Origin: Lathyrus oleraceus
Taxonomy: Eukaryota; Streptophyta; Magnoliopsida; Fabales; Fabaceae
DNA length: 64,000 nt
Reading direction: 5' to 3'
Assembly: GCF_024323335.1 (NCBI RefSeq)
Contig: NC_066583.1
Location: forward strand, 271,928,916-271,992,915
In this document: positions 13,178 through 24,857 of the stretch, one piece after another
How the letters are laid out: every line of letters begins with the position of its first letter
Numbering within the stretch: the stretch's first letter is position 1
Translations under genes and position numbers: made by a program
Notes under the pieces: model-generated
Seen by the model: the letters and a program-made list of their open reading frames with translations, nothing else
Database searches by the model: none
Told to the model about the DNA's origin: nothing

Positions 13178-13450
13178 GTCGACCTGTAAGATCTATGCGC
13201 GGACCTATAAACAACATACGTCGACATGTTCAAGGTCATGCGTCGACTTGTAACAGTTATGTGTTTCATATGTGTAGAACTGAGGAGTCAGTACATGAAA
13301 CAAAAGCTACAGACTTTAATACTGCAGCATATGCGTCGACTTATTGAATGCATGTGTCGACCTATAATAGTGAAAATGTTTCTATAGGTCGACTTGTAGA
13401 CAACATGCATCGACGTGTAGACAACATGTGTCAACCTATAGACAACATGT
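13178..13450. repeat. GTCGAC-centred imperfect array in copia U3
   Basis: Units of the type GGTCGACCTGTA, GTCGACTTGTAG, ACAACATGTGTCAACCTATA recur every 20-40 bp. Read in element orientation, the array lies directly upstream of the TATA motif. The right LTR has the same array at about 18737-19020. Confidence 0.75.
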
Positions 13451-13774
13451 GTCAACCAATTATGAAATTTTTCTACAAAAGCTTATTTTTCATAAAAGTT
13501 CCACACAAAAAAAATTCATGCATTTTTCACAAAAAAAACTTATTTTTCATGCATTTTTCACAAAAACTCATTTTTCATGCATTTTTTATGCAAACTTATT
13601 TTTCATGCATTTTGGGTGCATGGAACCTTTTCTAAGTTGTTTCCAATTTTTTTTATGCTTCCTAATTCTAAGATGCACATAAGAAATCAGAGGATACCTT
13701 CCAATATACATTAACGCTAAAGTATCATAGTTTTGACATCCTACAAAATACATCTAAACGAAGTTGCACTCACA

Positions 13775-13885
13775 TACTCCTCATTTTTGATGATGACAAA
13801 ACTTGAGACAATGCGTTCGTGTTTTCAATGAAAGACTCCCCCTGACAATATACATCCCAACTTCATCTTGATTTCCCCCCTTTGA
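13775..13885 (-). other. Polypurine-tract region with repeated tracts
   Basis: In element orientation the bases next to the 3' LTR read AAAAATGAGGAGTA. Two further purine runs lie upstream: one opposite GACTCCCCCTGAC near 13833 and one opposite TTTCCCCCCTTTGACAAC near 13873. Several polypurine-like tracts in front of the true one are a known trait of Sireviruses. Confidence 0.6.
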
Positions 13886-14539
13886 CAACATCAAAAAGAA
13901 ACAAAGAAAATCATGAGAAGTATCTAGAATCACGCATAAACCAAAATAACATACATAGGTGGTTTGCAAAGATAAGAACATCAATACAATATCACTCACA
14001 TAGAATGACATACATATTGAAGGAAAATGCCTAAACATAAATACACGCATGTAAGGCAACAATACAACATGATTGTCATGATGAAGGCTAAATAACATAG
14101 CACAAACATGAAATATGGAGGATACAATGCAATAAAAAAAAACTCTTGAGTTGCTACAAAAGCTGCACACAATTACATGACATATGTCTTTGATACTCCC
14201 GAAATGTTGCACACACATGTGCTCTAGCAAGGAGATAAAGATTTATCACTATACAAACCAAAAACAAAGATTTTATCATAACAATGACACACAATAAGAA
14301 TTCGCTAACATTATAACATGTTCAATCAAGTTTCATGCAATAATAGATAACAAGCCAATGCACCAAGAGCATATTTCAAGCATATATAGAGAAAAGCACA
14401 AAGTCACTATAAGCATATAATTGGCATACATCAACAAACATTTTTGGAAGTGAACATTTTAAAACTAATTCAAACATCAATAATATCAACCATTTGGAAC
14501 ATAAGCAACATGTAAAGATAAAATCTTACTTACAAAAAG

Positions 14540-14885
14540 GGAAAAAAAGGAACGATATTACCTTTCTTATGAAATGATTAAGGATTCACTCTGTATTTCT
14601 TGACATCTACATCCTTACCATTTTCATTCTTTCACAAGTTTCAATTTGTGGTCATAAAAGTGTCAATAAACTTTGCATCTTCCATTCCAAATCTCTTTCG
14701 CAAGTGCAATATTTGGTTTAACACACACATGACCCTTCATTGAGTTGTTTGATTAGAATACCAAGGAAGTAATTCAAATCCCCCATAAGGCTCATCTTAA
14801 AATCACCCTGCATAAGCTTAGAAAAATCCTCTACAAGTTACATGTCAGTGGATCCAAAAATAATATCATCGACATAAACTTGAAA
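14540..14885 (-). pseudogene. Copia reverse transcriptase, C-terminal fragment
   Basis: Minus-strand reading gives the catalytic YVDD-type block (opposite ATCATCGACATAAAC at 14867), then LMQGDFKMSLMG and a YFLGI-like segment. It corresponds to 51780-52080 of the related element on the same strand. Stops and frameshifts break it, and upstream polymerase and integrase sequence is absent. Confidence 0.7.
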
Positions 14886-15560
14886 TCTTCCAAGCAAGCA
14901 TAAGCTAGAGACGGTATAACATACATGTGAAGATATTTATATAAGGTCACTACAATCATTTTAAATGAAACACACATTGGTTATCACTTAAAATTTTTAT
15001 AAGTGAACACTCATAACATATATCATGCACAAAGTAAATCATATACCTTTGAAAAATAAACAGGCAAAAGAAGGAACTTCCTTATAAAGCGAAAGTTGAA
15101 AAGATATTACCTCACTGTATGAATGTCGGAGGATGCACATGCATTCCACAAGAAACTCTCGATCGAAAGTTGGAATAAATGCAACACGTGCCATACAACC
15201 TTTAGACAACAATGATCTTACCACTTTTCTCTTAGACAAAGTACTTGAAAGTATGATTAATAATGTATCCAAGAAGATTATTTATTTGATGCTCATCCTA
15301 ATAGTTGGACTTTCAATCTTGTTTAATTATGATAATCATCTTGCTCCTCCTCACACTTTCTCATCTTAGGTTGATCAATCCCTAATTTTATGAACTTAAG
15401 CATGTCTTGTCAAAGATAACCTACATCATTAAGAACAATATCTTTTCTGATACTTCTCAGATAGAAATCATTAGTAATAATCAATGCACTTTTACCAATT
15501 AAAGAACACTAGAAGTTGATTCCTTTTGGTCAAACAACCTTTCTTCCTTTCCACAAAGTC
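14886..15560. other. Unassigned stretch inside the left copia element
   Basis: About 675 bp between the polymerase fragment and the protease trace do not match the related copia element as far as I can see. Open frames here (for example 15039-15272) carry no known motif. The stretch marks the internal deletion and perhaps filler or a small insertion. Confidence 0.4.
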
Positions 15561-17392
15561 AACGGAATAGGGAGATGTAACACATCACATGTCTTTAGTA
15601 TCCAGAAACAAGATCCCATAATCTCTTCATAGATTCAAGACATTTATCCTGTAAAATCAACAAAAAATGCTAGGTACCCAATCATCATTTGGTCCTTGGG
15701 GGTGAGTTAAAACAAGGTTGCATTTGGGCAACCATTGAAAGGCTCCTTTAGAAACTAAAAGTTTCCTAAATTTGCATTTTTCAAAAGTATGACCTTTATT
15801 GCAACAAAAGAGACAAGACAAGTTAAGATGATATGTGCCTTTTCTATTATAATCCTTTTTTAACAAATTTATGTTTCTTGTATGAATGGTTCAAAGACCT
15901 TTCATACATAGATGAATCAATAACATAAGCAATCTTTGGTTGTAAGACTTTGTATAATTTGAATTGAAGAGCCTTTATCTCTTTTTGCCACTTATGACAA
16001 GATTCACAACCAAACCTAGAAGGTTTTTTGTCCTTATTTTTGTCACTTTGAATGTCTATCATAGATCTCTTAATAGCTTCCAACTTCCATTCAGATTCTA
16101 ACACTTTAGCTTCTAAGTGTAACACATTACACATTTAAAGCCTATCTATGAAGATTTTCAAAGGAATTTTGTAATTGAGAATAAGATAAATCACTAGTAA
16201 GCTCAAGTTTTGAATGACTTACTTGTTTCTTCTTCCTTCCATTTTCCATAATACAAATATGGGTCCATTCTACACTTAATGTGGAACTTTCGTTGTTTGA
16301 GGAATCACTTGCACTCTCACAAGCTACATAACCTCTTCTAGATTTACTAGACTTTTTGTGATGCCCTCTTTATTTGTTTTTCTTAATCATGGGATATTCC
16401 GGTATTTAGTGACCAATGTCACCACAATTATAACAATAGCTTCTAAATTTACCTTTCCTATTCTCACCATCTTTTGAAGACTTGGACTCCTTTCCAAATT
16501 TGGCTAAGTTTCCTTCGAAGTGCTTGACTTTGTTCTTTAATATACCTTTGGCACCTCTTGATAAATATCCCAACATCATCATCATCATCATCATGGGAGT
16601 TCTTGTCATCCCTTTCTTCACACTCACTAGGCTCATTCTTTTAGGACTTGAAACTAGAAGTCTTTATAGAAATAGACTTCTTCACCTCTTCCTCGTCTTT
16701 ACCTTTCTATTTCTTCATCTTCTTTTCATACGCTTTTTCATGTTTTTCCAAGCAAGAGAGTTCTTGCTCATGTTCTTCTAATTACCAAACAAAGTAGTAA
16801 GAACAAGTGCTTTAAGATTATTCTCCTCTTTGATAGTGGTGACCTTGGGTTACCATTCCCTATTAAGACATCTTAAAACCTTGTTAGTAGCAATAGTATT
16901 AGAGATAGGATTACCTAGAGCTTTTAATTTGTTAATAAGATGTGTGAATCTCTTTTGCATGTCGGCAATGGTTTCACCATGCTTCATATGAAAGAGTTCA
17001 AACTTTTGCTTCAAAGTATTAATCCTAGCTTGTCTGACTTCATTAGTTCCCTCATGGGTAACTTCTAATGCTCCCACATAGCATTGGCGGTTTCACAATG
17101 AGAGTCACGATAATAATCATCAACACCTAATATGGATATGAGAATATTTTGTGCTTTCCAATCATGAGTCCACAACTTCTTATCATTATCATTTCATTAA
17201 TTTTTCCGATTTTGGTATGATGACGCCTTCACCATTGGTCATTGTAATTTGATTAGGACAATTGGCAATGATATCCCATACACCCTTATCAACTAAGTTG
17301 ATATGGATACAAATATAATCTTTCCAATAGCCGTAATTTTCGCCGGTGAAAATCGATGCTCTATTATACGCCCCTTTAGGTTCGGTAGCCAT
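15561..17392 (-). pseudogene. Copia gag and start of protease, decayed
   Basis: ATG at 17392 opens MATEPKGAYNRASIFTGENY, the gag start shared with the element at 55992. It is followed by the gag core (17077-16850: FELFHMKHGETIADMQKRFT), a first zinc-knuckle start CYNCGDIGH near 16410, and a second knuckle CLFCCNKGHTFEKC (C-X2-C-X4-H-X4-C) near 15800. A worn protease block lies at 15600 with the aspartate motif spoiled. Two knuckles in a long gag fit Sireviruses. Frameshifts separate the pieces, and no full protein can be made. Confidence 0.75.
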
Positions 17393-17428
17393 TATCTAAT
17401 AAGCAAATCTTAAGACCGGAAACAACCA

Positions 17429-17443
17429 GGCTCTGATACCACT
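17429..17443 (-). other. Primer-binding site (initiator tRNA-Met)
   Basis: The minus strand reads AGTGGTATCAGAGCC directly after the LTR end CTAACA. TGGTATCAGAGC is the standard complement of plant initiator tRNA-Met 3' ends used by copia elements. Confidence 0.9.
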
Positions 17444-19289
17444 TGTTAGACGACATACCTGGATCTAGAGAGGGGGGTGAATAGATTCCAAATAAAAAAT
17501 TTATTTGAAAACTTTGATTTAGAAAAATTTATGGCGCGGAAGAAAGTTTAAAATATTTCTCGGATCCAAAATCGCCTAACCGAACCTTCTATTGAAAAAC
17601 TTGGATATGCGTATGACTACCAATGGTATGAGAATAATTCACAAGTTGATTTATCAATACTTCAAGCACTAAATTGAATGCTCTACTATAGTAACTATCT
17701 ATCTCCAGTGTCAACAACACACTAAAGACTTGTTGACATAATTCATCAAACACTTTGCGTGCAATCAACAAAGTTTGGATATTAGTGTAGTGTTTGTAGT
17801 TTTTAACAACCAATCACTACCAAATGGTAAGTGATTACTACACCAACACAATTTATCAAAGATTTAAAAAGTTATTATCTAAACAATGTTGATCAAGAGA
17901 TCAAAGTAATTAACAATTTGTGAACCGAATAATTAACGAGATAGAGATAGAGAGATAATATGCAAGGATTTGTTTAGGAGTTCCCCAATCGACCTCGCTA
18001 TAGGTACGTCTGCCCTCAATTCGAATTTGAATTGATATATTGATATAATAAATCTCACTTTGCAAAAATATCAATACAAGAGATGACAAATCAAATCCCA
18101 TAAACTCTAAGTTTGTTCTTGACTTTAGCACCTCCAAAAAACTTGATCAATCTTGATCAAGTCACCAACAATGCAGCTTCAATTCACCTGTTGTTGCTAC
18201 TTCCTTTCATGACCTCCTTGTCTCAAGATTTTCACCTGGCTAAATTAATCCCAATCACACACTTATTGAACCCAATATTTGTCAATGCGGTCCACCGTTT
18301 CACGCTATTCCCTTGCCGACACACCTAGTCTCAAGGCTTTCACTCGATCGGATATGAATTGCAAAATCTTGATAAAAACCTTCAAACCCTAAGGATCTTG
18401 AAGGAAAATCCCAAAAAAAAATTCTTATTTGAATCCCTTAAAGATCGCAATCTAATATTCTCGGTACAATAAACCTAGTTGGATGTTATCAATCCTAATT
18501 TAGATGGCACCCAATCAAAAAATGATTATGTGTAGTTTGATTGTGTGTATGCATAGATTGAATTGAAGATGATGAGATGCTTTGTAGTCCTGGATTCATG
18601 TAGGTTTTACTCACTCTAGAAATCTTACTAGAGAATGATGCATGTATGAAGTATTTATATGCATGGGTGATTTAGGGCAAAAGTAAATGCAAATAACTTG
18701 GAGAAAATATGAATTTTTCAAAAAATTTATCTTATAGGTCGACCTGTAAGATCTATGTGCCGACCTGTAAACAATATGCGCCGACCTGTTCAAGGTCATG
18801 CGTTGACCTATAATAGTTATGTGCTTTCTATGTGTCGACCCGAAGAGTCAGCACGTGAAACAAAAGCTACATGCTTTAATACTGTAGCATACATGTCGAC
18901 CTACATAATGCATGTGTCGATCTATTATAGTGAAACTGTTTCTATAGGTCGACCTATAGACAACATGTGTCGACCTGTAGACAACATGTGTCAACCTATA
19001 GACAACATGTGTCAACCTATAATACAATTTTTTCACAAAAACTTATTTTTCATGCATTTTTCACAATAGTTTCACAAAAACTTATTTTTCATGCACTTTT
19101 GATGAAAACTTATTTTTCATACATTTTTGATGCATGAGACCTTTTCCAAGTTGTTTCCAAATTCTTTTAAGGCTTCCTAATTCTAAGATGCACATAGAGA
19201 ATCAGAGGATGTCATCCAATATACATTAACGCTAAAGTATCCTAGTTTTGACATCATACAAAATACATCTAAACAAAGTTGAACTCACA
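17444..19289 (-). repeat. 5' LTR of the left copia element
   Basis: On the plus strand it runs TGTTAGACGA to GAACTCACA (1846 bp). The TATA-type motif is at 18652-18659 (minus strand). The GTCGAC array is at about 18737-19020, upstream of that TATA in element orientation. It pairs with 11887-13774. Confidence 0.85.
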
Positions 19290-19295
19290 GTTATG

Positions 19296-19560
19296 TGTTG
19301 ACACATGACTCGTATAGGAAGACTCATGACCTATACAGGTCCACACATAACATGTACATGTCGACTCATGACCTATACAGGTCGGCACATAACATGTACA
19401 TGTCGGCTCATGTGCCTCATTTTTAAAGCCTCTATCATTCTGTTAGATATGCTGAATGCATGTGTCGACTCATGACCTATACAAGTCGATTCATAACCTA
19501 TACAGGTCGGCACATGCATCGAACATGTAGACACATGACCTTTATAGGTTGACACATACT
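19296..19560. repeat. GTCGAC/GACCTATACAGGTC array in the solo-LTR-like insertion
   Basis: ATGACCTATACAGGTC-type units alternate with CACATAACATGTACATGTCG and GTCGACTCATG roughly every 30-50 bp. The array touches the copia insertion site (19290) but lies outside the copia element. It resembles the arrays within that element's LTRs. Confidence 0.65.
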
Positions 19561-20561
19561 GCTATTTTTTGTAAAAAAAATCAATTTTTAACCATCCAAA
19601 CACTACCTCATGTGGCAAAACTTATGTTATGAAAATCAATTAAACAAAATCCAATTTCTTGTTGTTATAGCTTCCTAACTCATCATCTACTCCATGGGTT
19701 CATGAATCAACAACATATTGCAACAATATCATCATGTTAATCATCTCTAAATCACCATTAACACACTTAAGGTCATACCCCTCAAACATCAATCAATGGC
19801 ATAATATCATCAACAATATCAAAACAGAATATATGCATACATATGGTACACGAATTTCACACAAATTCCATCAAATTCAACATGATTCATTTGACTCAAG
19901 CACATCACAACAACAACATATCAATACACATGGTTATAATTCATATCATTGCATATAACACAATATTATCATCATCAATTAAAAGAATAATCAAACCCTA
20001 TGGAAGATTATGAATCCCTCCACCCTACCCTTCCATCACACCCATTATTATTGAAATAATTATTCACCCTTACCTGAACTCCTTGCAAAAAATTTGAAGG
20101 AAAACCTTCACTTGCTTCCTCTAGATCATCTTTAGCCTCTTATCCTAGCCTTCCTTCTTTTTTCTCTAAATTTCTACGTAAGATGAATTCTAATTCTTAT
20201 TTCATAATTCCTCTTTTTCTTGTAAATCTCTTTCTCCCAATAGACTTTCCCTATACTACCCTCAACTTAACCTTGTAATTACCACATTGCCCTCAAAATC
20301 TCTACACACTCCCTTTTCTTATTATTCAATTAAATAATCAATTAAATCATTATTATTTTAATTATCTAAAATAACTATAAATTATTCTAGATTAATCAAA
20401 TGGTCACAACCCCTTAATTATTCTCCCATCTCAAGGACACATACCCTACCAACACCCAACAGTAAAATAATCATAAAAATACATAATTCTAACCAAATAT
20501 ACAATTAAATAAAAAATTAATTACATAAAATAAATTACTAAAATTTGGGTGTTAAATTAGG

Positions 20562-20818
20562 CATAAAATGCATAAATCGATTGATGACTACTTAAATAAG
20601 TTTACAATTCTTAAAGTGCGGTGCTTTACGTAAGTCCTTGAACATGAGCTGGTCGAAATGGCCGCTGGTGGTCTAGACTATGCCATTAGGAAGAAATTAG
20701 ACACTCGGTACCTAACAGATATGGCCCAACTAGTGGATAACGTACGACAGGTTGTACGGTTGAAGGCCGAAAAGGTCAGGTCGAGTAAGTACCATAAAAA
20801 AGAGAAAGTAGCTTACGT
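20562..20818 (+). pseudogene. Ty3/gypsy gag, second part
   Basis: Directly after the TTAGG duplication the host frame resumes: KSIDDYLNKFTILKVRCF, a TAA stop, then EHELVEMAAGGLDYAIRKKL and EKVAYV. These are the conserved C-terminal blocks of this gag type. At about 20818 the similarity ends abruptly and CACTA transposase sequence of opposite orientation begins, with no LTR or terminal repeat between. The remainder of gag and all of pol of this element are missing. Confidence 0.8.
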
Positions 20819-22812
20819 CAAGAACTTTATTAAATATAGAATTGAAGAATACAATCTGGTTATAGTTACTCTTGCATTTTTTGGAAGGATTCCACGGATA
20901 GCCATTGGTAGAAGTTGTTGTATCAAAACATGACAATCATGAGATTTTAAGTCAATTAACTTAAGATCTTTCGTTGATACACGTTTCTTGATGTTTGATG
21001 AGTAACCTTGGGAAACTTTGATACCATGCAAACACTCACAAAAACTTTTCTTTTCCTTTTTAGATAGTGTGCCATGCCAGAGGCAAATAAGTTCTTTTTC
21101 CTCTATCTTCTAGAGCCAACTGTTATCGCATACCCATCTCCACCATATCTAAACGCAAATTATTATTATCTTTAGTTTTTCCTTGAATGTTTATCAAACT
21201 ATCACACACATTTTTCTCCACGTGCATCACTTTAAGACAATTTCTTACATCGAGGTTAAACCAATATGGAAGATCAAAAACCACTGATCTCTTTTTTCTA
21301 ATATTTCTCTCAATAAGACATTTTTATTCTTTCCAAAGACAACAATAAGGTGTTCTTTTCATTGATAAACTTTATCTCTCATTAAAGTTTTAGGAGCGAT
21401 TTAAAACTCATGTTCTCCGTTAAAAGCCTTTAACAATCTACGATAAGGATGATTGGGTTTTAAAAATTTATGATTCCCAAGGTAAACGATATTTTTTTCC
21501 AAACTCAAGTTGGTAAAAACATGTATTAGATTCACATATAGGACAAACTTTATGTCCTTTGACATTATATCCGCCCAAATTACCATATGCAGAAAGTTGT
21601 TGATTATGCAAAATAATATTGCACACATCTTAAACTTTTCACCATAATATGCATCATCAACATTAACCCCTTCCTCCCACAAAAGTCTTAAATAATTAAT
21701 TAATGGACTTAGATAAACATCTATGTCGTTTCCAGATTGTTTTTGTCCATAAAACATCATACTTAATAGCATAGTTGCGTTTAATTCACAACCAAGGAGA
21801 TAAATTGTAAATCGTGAGAAGAATCGGACACGAAGAATGGTTAGTATTCAGATTATCAAAGGGGTTCATTCCATGTATGGCAAGCCCATACCTAATGTTT
21901 CATGGCTCAAGGCCAAAATTCAGAAACAACAAACCAATTTTCTTCCATTGCAAAGAATCATATACGTGGCGAATTTTTCATCATATTTTCTTTCATCTGC
22001 ATGCCATCTAATATTCTTTGCATCATTCACATTAGAAAAAAGTGTCTTGAACCTTGAAATTATTGGCAAGTATCATAACACTTTAGCAGGAGGACGCTTC
22101 TTACTAACATTGTCATTGTCATCACCATTGTTGTCCTTCACCTTGTAGCACGACTCACCATATTTCGGACATTGATCCAAATTTTCTTACTCTTTCTTGT
22201 ATAATATGTAATCATTAGGGCATGCATGTATTTTTATATACTTCAAACACATTGGAAACAATATATTCTGGCCTCATAATAACGATCCGACAAATTATTA
22301 TCTTTTAGTAGCATTTGTTTCAACAAATCAAGCAATTCCATGAAACTTTTATCCAACCACCAACTTTTTCCCTTCAAATTAAATAATTTTAACAACGCAT
22401 ACAATCGCGTAAAATTGTGCACCCCTTATATAAAGGTGGATCCTTAGCACTACATAAAGTATCATAAATACGAGCTTTCATAAAAGACGGTTCTTCAATA
22501 TCACAAATCATATCTTCTAGTTGATCATCTATATCTTCATCAACTTCATGCATTTGTGACATCGCTTTTTAGATTTTTATCCACTTCTCTATGCCATGCC
22601 CATGTTGTATAATTTTTACATATTCCATCACAACATGGGTGGTGTAATATTTCTTCCTTTGGAGGTTTTTTGATATTCTTGCAATTAACATAAGGACAAT
22701 AAAAAAGATCATTATTGTCGGGAATATTTTATTCTGCAAATTCAAGGAATTCAAGAACTCATTTCTCATACACTGAACCTAATCTATCAACTTTCATCCA
22801 ACTACAATCCAT
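20819..22812 (-). pseudogene. CACTA (En/Spm) TNP2-type transposase, decayed
   Basis: ATG at 22812 opens MDCSWMKVDRLGSVYE, the start of the transposase-associated domain. Further on, minus-strand reading gives SLQWKKI, GLAIHGMNPF, NDIDVYLSPLINYLRLLWEE (21772-21600) and HPYRRLLKAFNGEHEF, the core of TNP2. The C-terminal block SHDCHVLIQQLLPMAIRGIL lies at 20960. It is broken by many stops and frameshifts, so no working transposase can be made. The 3' end is lost at the 20818 junction. The 5' terminus is not certain; CGTAGTGAAAT and CCGTAGTTAATTG near 23480-23530 may be subterminal repeats. Confidence 0.8.
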
Positions 22813-24114
22813 GATAAATTCTGAAATTTATATCAAAAGACTAATGTGAATGGCACACTAATTCTACACACACAATATACTAATATGATTATATGCATAT
22901 GCATATCCATCACAACAATATAACATTTAACAACACCAAAACCTAAAGGATATTCATGACATCAATCAACAACCCAACAATTTCATTTGCAACTACACAA
23001 AGTCATTGTCACAAAATCTGAATAAAACATGAACATGACACATGAAAAGTACACATCACAATGTGAATGCACAAAAAGTTGATTCATGAAATGCCATAAA
23101 AGCCATCATCTTTAATGTGTTAAAAAAAGAAACAATAACCCCAGCGAATGACTTAAACATTCAAAAAGTCGTACTGCAACTACTACTAACCACAACGCAA
23201 GAGAGAGAGACCAAGAAATATACCGTACTTAGAAGAGGAGGAGGAGACCAAGAAATATACCGTACTTCAAAGAGGAGGAGACCAATAAATTATTTATCTT
23301 CCAAGAAATGAATGAAGAGGGTGAAGATTGGACGTTCCAAATGAATGAAGATGATGAAGATGAAGATTTCGCTATCACTGTTGTCTGGTTCGCTAGGGCA
23401 TGTGTTATGAAGGAAATAAAGAACTTGTTATACTTTAATTTTGCAGTAAAGAATTTCACCACAGTTGGTAATACAAATCGTAGTGAAATATGAAACATAT
23501 AGTAACAGTTGATAAAAATAACCGTAGTTAATTGTTTTTCAAATTTTATTTAACAATATAAGTTAAGGGACACACATTTTTTTTATAAAAAAAAGAAATA
23601 AAAATATTGATATTGGAATTCAAAACTTGTAACCCTTAATCTATTACCATGGTTATTTATATGAACCACAATGAAAAATATTTTAATATAAAAAACAGGC
23701 ACATAAAAATAATATGATTTTACCAAAAGACACATAATAAATTCCCAATTCTAAGACTTTTTTCAATCTCATTCATCTCCTTATTACATTCATTTAGGAT
23801 AAAATTCGGGATTTGTTTTGGTGTCTCCGCCATTAAACAACAATAACTGCCATAGATGAAATCGCAGTATGAAAATGACTCTTCTTGCTAAGAGCAAATT
23901 ACGATTCATCAATGTAAAAATTCCCTGTTTACTTGAATCTAATTCTCTCTATGATACTTGAAAACGGTGTAACTGTCTTGTTATCTCCTGGATAATTTGA
24001 TCCCTAACACCGTCAATTGCTTAAATGTAACGAGAAATCTAAGTCTATTAGATCCAATAATGGGCCTAAATTTCTTTTCCAAGATTTTAACTATACTTAA
24101 AGTAACGAGAAATC
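22813..24114. other. Spacer, probably CACTA 5' region and flanking DNA
   Basis: No gene was recognised. A direct duplication of GACCAAGAAATATACCGTAC occurs at about 23210 and 23247, each followed by GAAGAGGAGGAG/AAAGAGGAGGAG, with a GATGAAGATGAAGA run behind it. The 23460-23530 part has CAGTTGGTAAT, CGTAGTGAAAT, CAGTTGATAAA and CCGTAGTTAAT, which look like CACTA subterminal repeats. Confidence 0.4.
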
Positions 24115-24409
24115 TTCTTTGTATGCCAAACTTCCAAAATATATTTTGGTCCTATGTATCTGATCAATAAATTATCTAGTCCTACTTTGCAAAATAATTC
24201 TCCTTTTGAACTACTTTATCATAAACCTCATACTTTTCTTTAATTATTATTTTTATTCTCCATGCTATGTATCTACCTTGAAACAACATCGTACTAAACT
24301 TGATTCAAGTTTCACACAAAAGGTTACGTTGTTTTTTAATCTTATTACAAGAGAAATTTTTATTCAAAAAAATGTTATTTTCTATGAATCTATCTTTACT
24401 TTTAATTGA
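24115..24409 (+). pseudogene. Ty1/copia integrase C-terminal fragment
   Basis: Reading across frames gives SSPTLQNNSPFELLYHKPH, then YVSTLKQHRTKLDSS and FNLITREIFIQKNVIFYESI, the order found between integrase and reverse transcriptase in copia polyproteins. It contains stops and at least two frameshifts. The acidic spacer that follows (to about 24540) is interrupted by the CACTA-like insertion, and the same polyprotein resumes after 27052. Confidence 0.65.
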
Positions 24410-24750
24410 TAACACTATTGATTCTTTTGTTAGCGTTGATTATGCCGATCAAAATTATTCTATTTTATTGTTTGACGTCCCTAGTGAATCTAATCACCGC
24501 AACAATAATAATCCTAGTTTTCATTTCTATAAATAACACTTTTAATATTTCATATGAAAAATATGTAATATCAACTATCGAGACGGCGTAACGAAAGGTG
24601 ACATAAAAAATTGTCACTTACCACCTCGGTTAATAAAAAATCAAAGAGTAAAATTATTTGATCATGGGTTCGAACTTCAGCATCTGTATTTTTATTATTT
24701 ACAAAAACAACGCCTCATACCTCTCAGTTTATATACAAAACCGAGGGGTA

Positions 24751-24857
<107 letters not shown>

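Larger units (their letters stand above)
11887..13774 (-). repeat. 3' LTR of the left copia element
   Basis: On the plus strand it runs TGTTAGGTGA to GCACTCACA (1888 bp). In element orientation it therefore starts TGTGAGTGC and ends CTAACA. A TATA-type TATAAATA (minus strand) lies at 13094-13101, with the GTCGAC array just upstream of it. A (GA)n tract and two copies of a CCACCGTTTCAC/CTTTCACTCGATCGG block lie in the R/U5 part. Confidence 0.85.
11887..19289 (-). mobile_element. Internally deleted Ty1/copia element (Sirevirus type)
   Basis: The element is bounded by related LTRs (11887-13774 and 17444-19289) and by a perfect GTTAT target duplication (11882-11886 and 19290-19294). It reads on the minus strand. 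The primer site complementary to initiator tRNA-Met abuts the right LTR. The 3.67-kb internal part keeps a decayed gag, traces of protease and the end of reverse transcriptase; integrase and most of the polymerase are missing. Repeated purine tracts before the 3' LTR and two zinc knuckles in gag suggest the Sirevirus group. The LTRs differ by roughly 8% in a sampled 160-bp stretch, so the insertion is old. It sits inside the solo-LTR-like insertion. Confidence 0.85.
10345..20556 (-). mobile_element. Solo-LTR-like insertion in gypsy gag, itself interrupted
   Basis: The insertion starts TGTAACACCC and ends GGGTGTTAAA (one base from the expected TGTTACA) and is flanked by TTAGG at 10340-10344 and 20557-20561. 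Removing it with one TTAGG rejoins the host gag in frame. After subtracting the nested copia element it is about 2.8 kb long. No retroelement coding is visible, so a solo LTR is the simplest reading. The terminal sequence resembles chromovirus (Tekay-like) LTRs, which is a memory-based suggestion, and the strand is inferred from the same comparison. Internally it holds two 132-bp tandem units at 11043-11306 and a GTCGAC-type array at 19296-19560. Confidence 0.7.

Noticed and set aside
13348..13682. Overlapping frames over the GTCGAC array and CATTTTTCA repeats
   Set aside because: They are repeat translations within an LTR. The equivalent frames in the other LTR differ in length.
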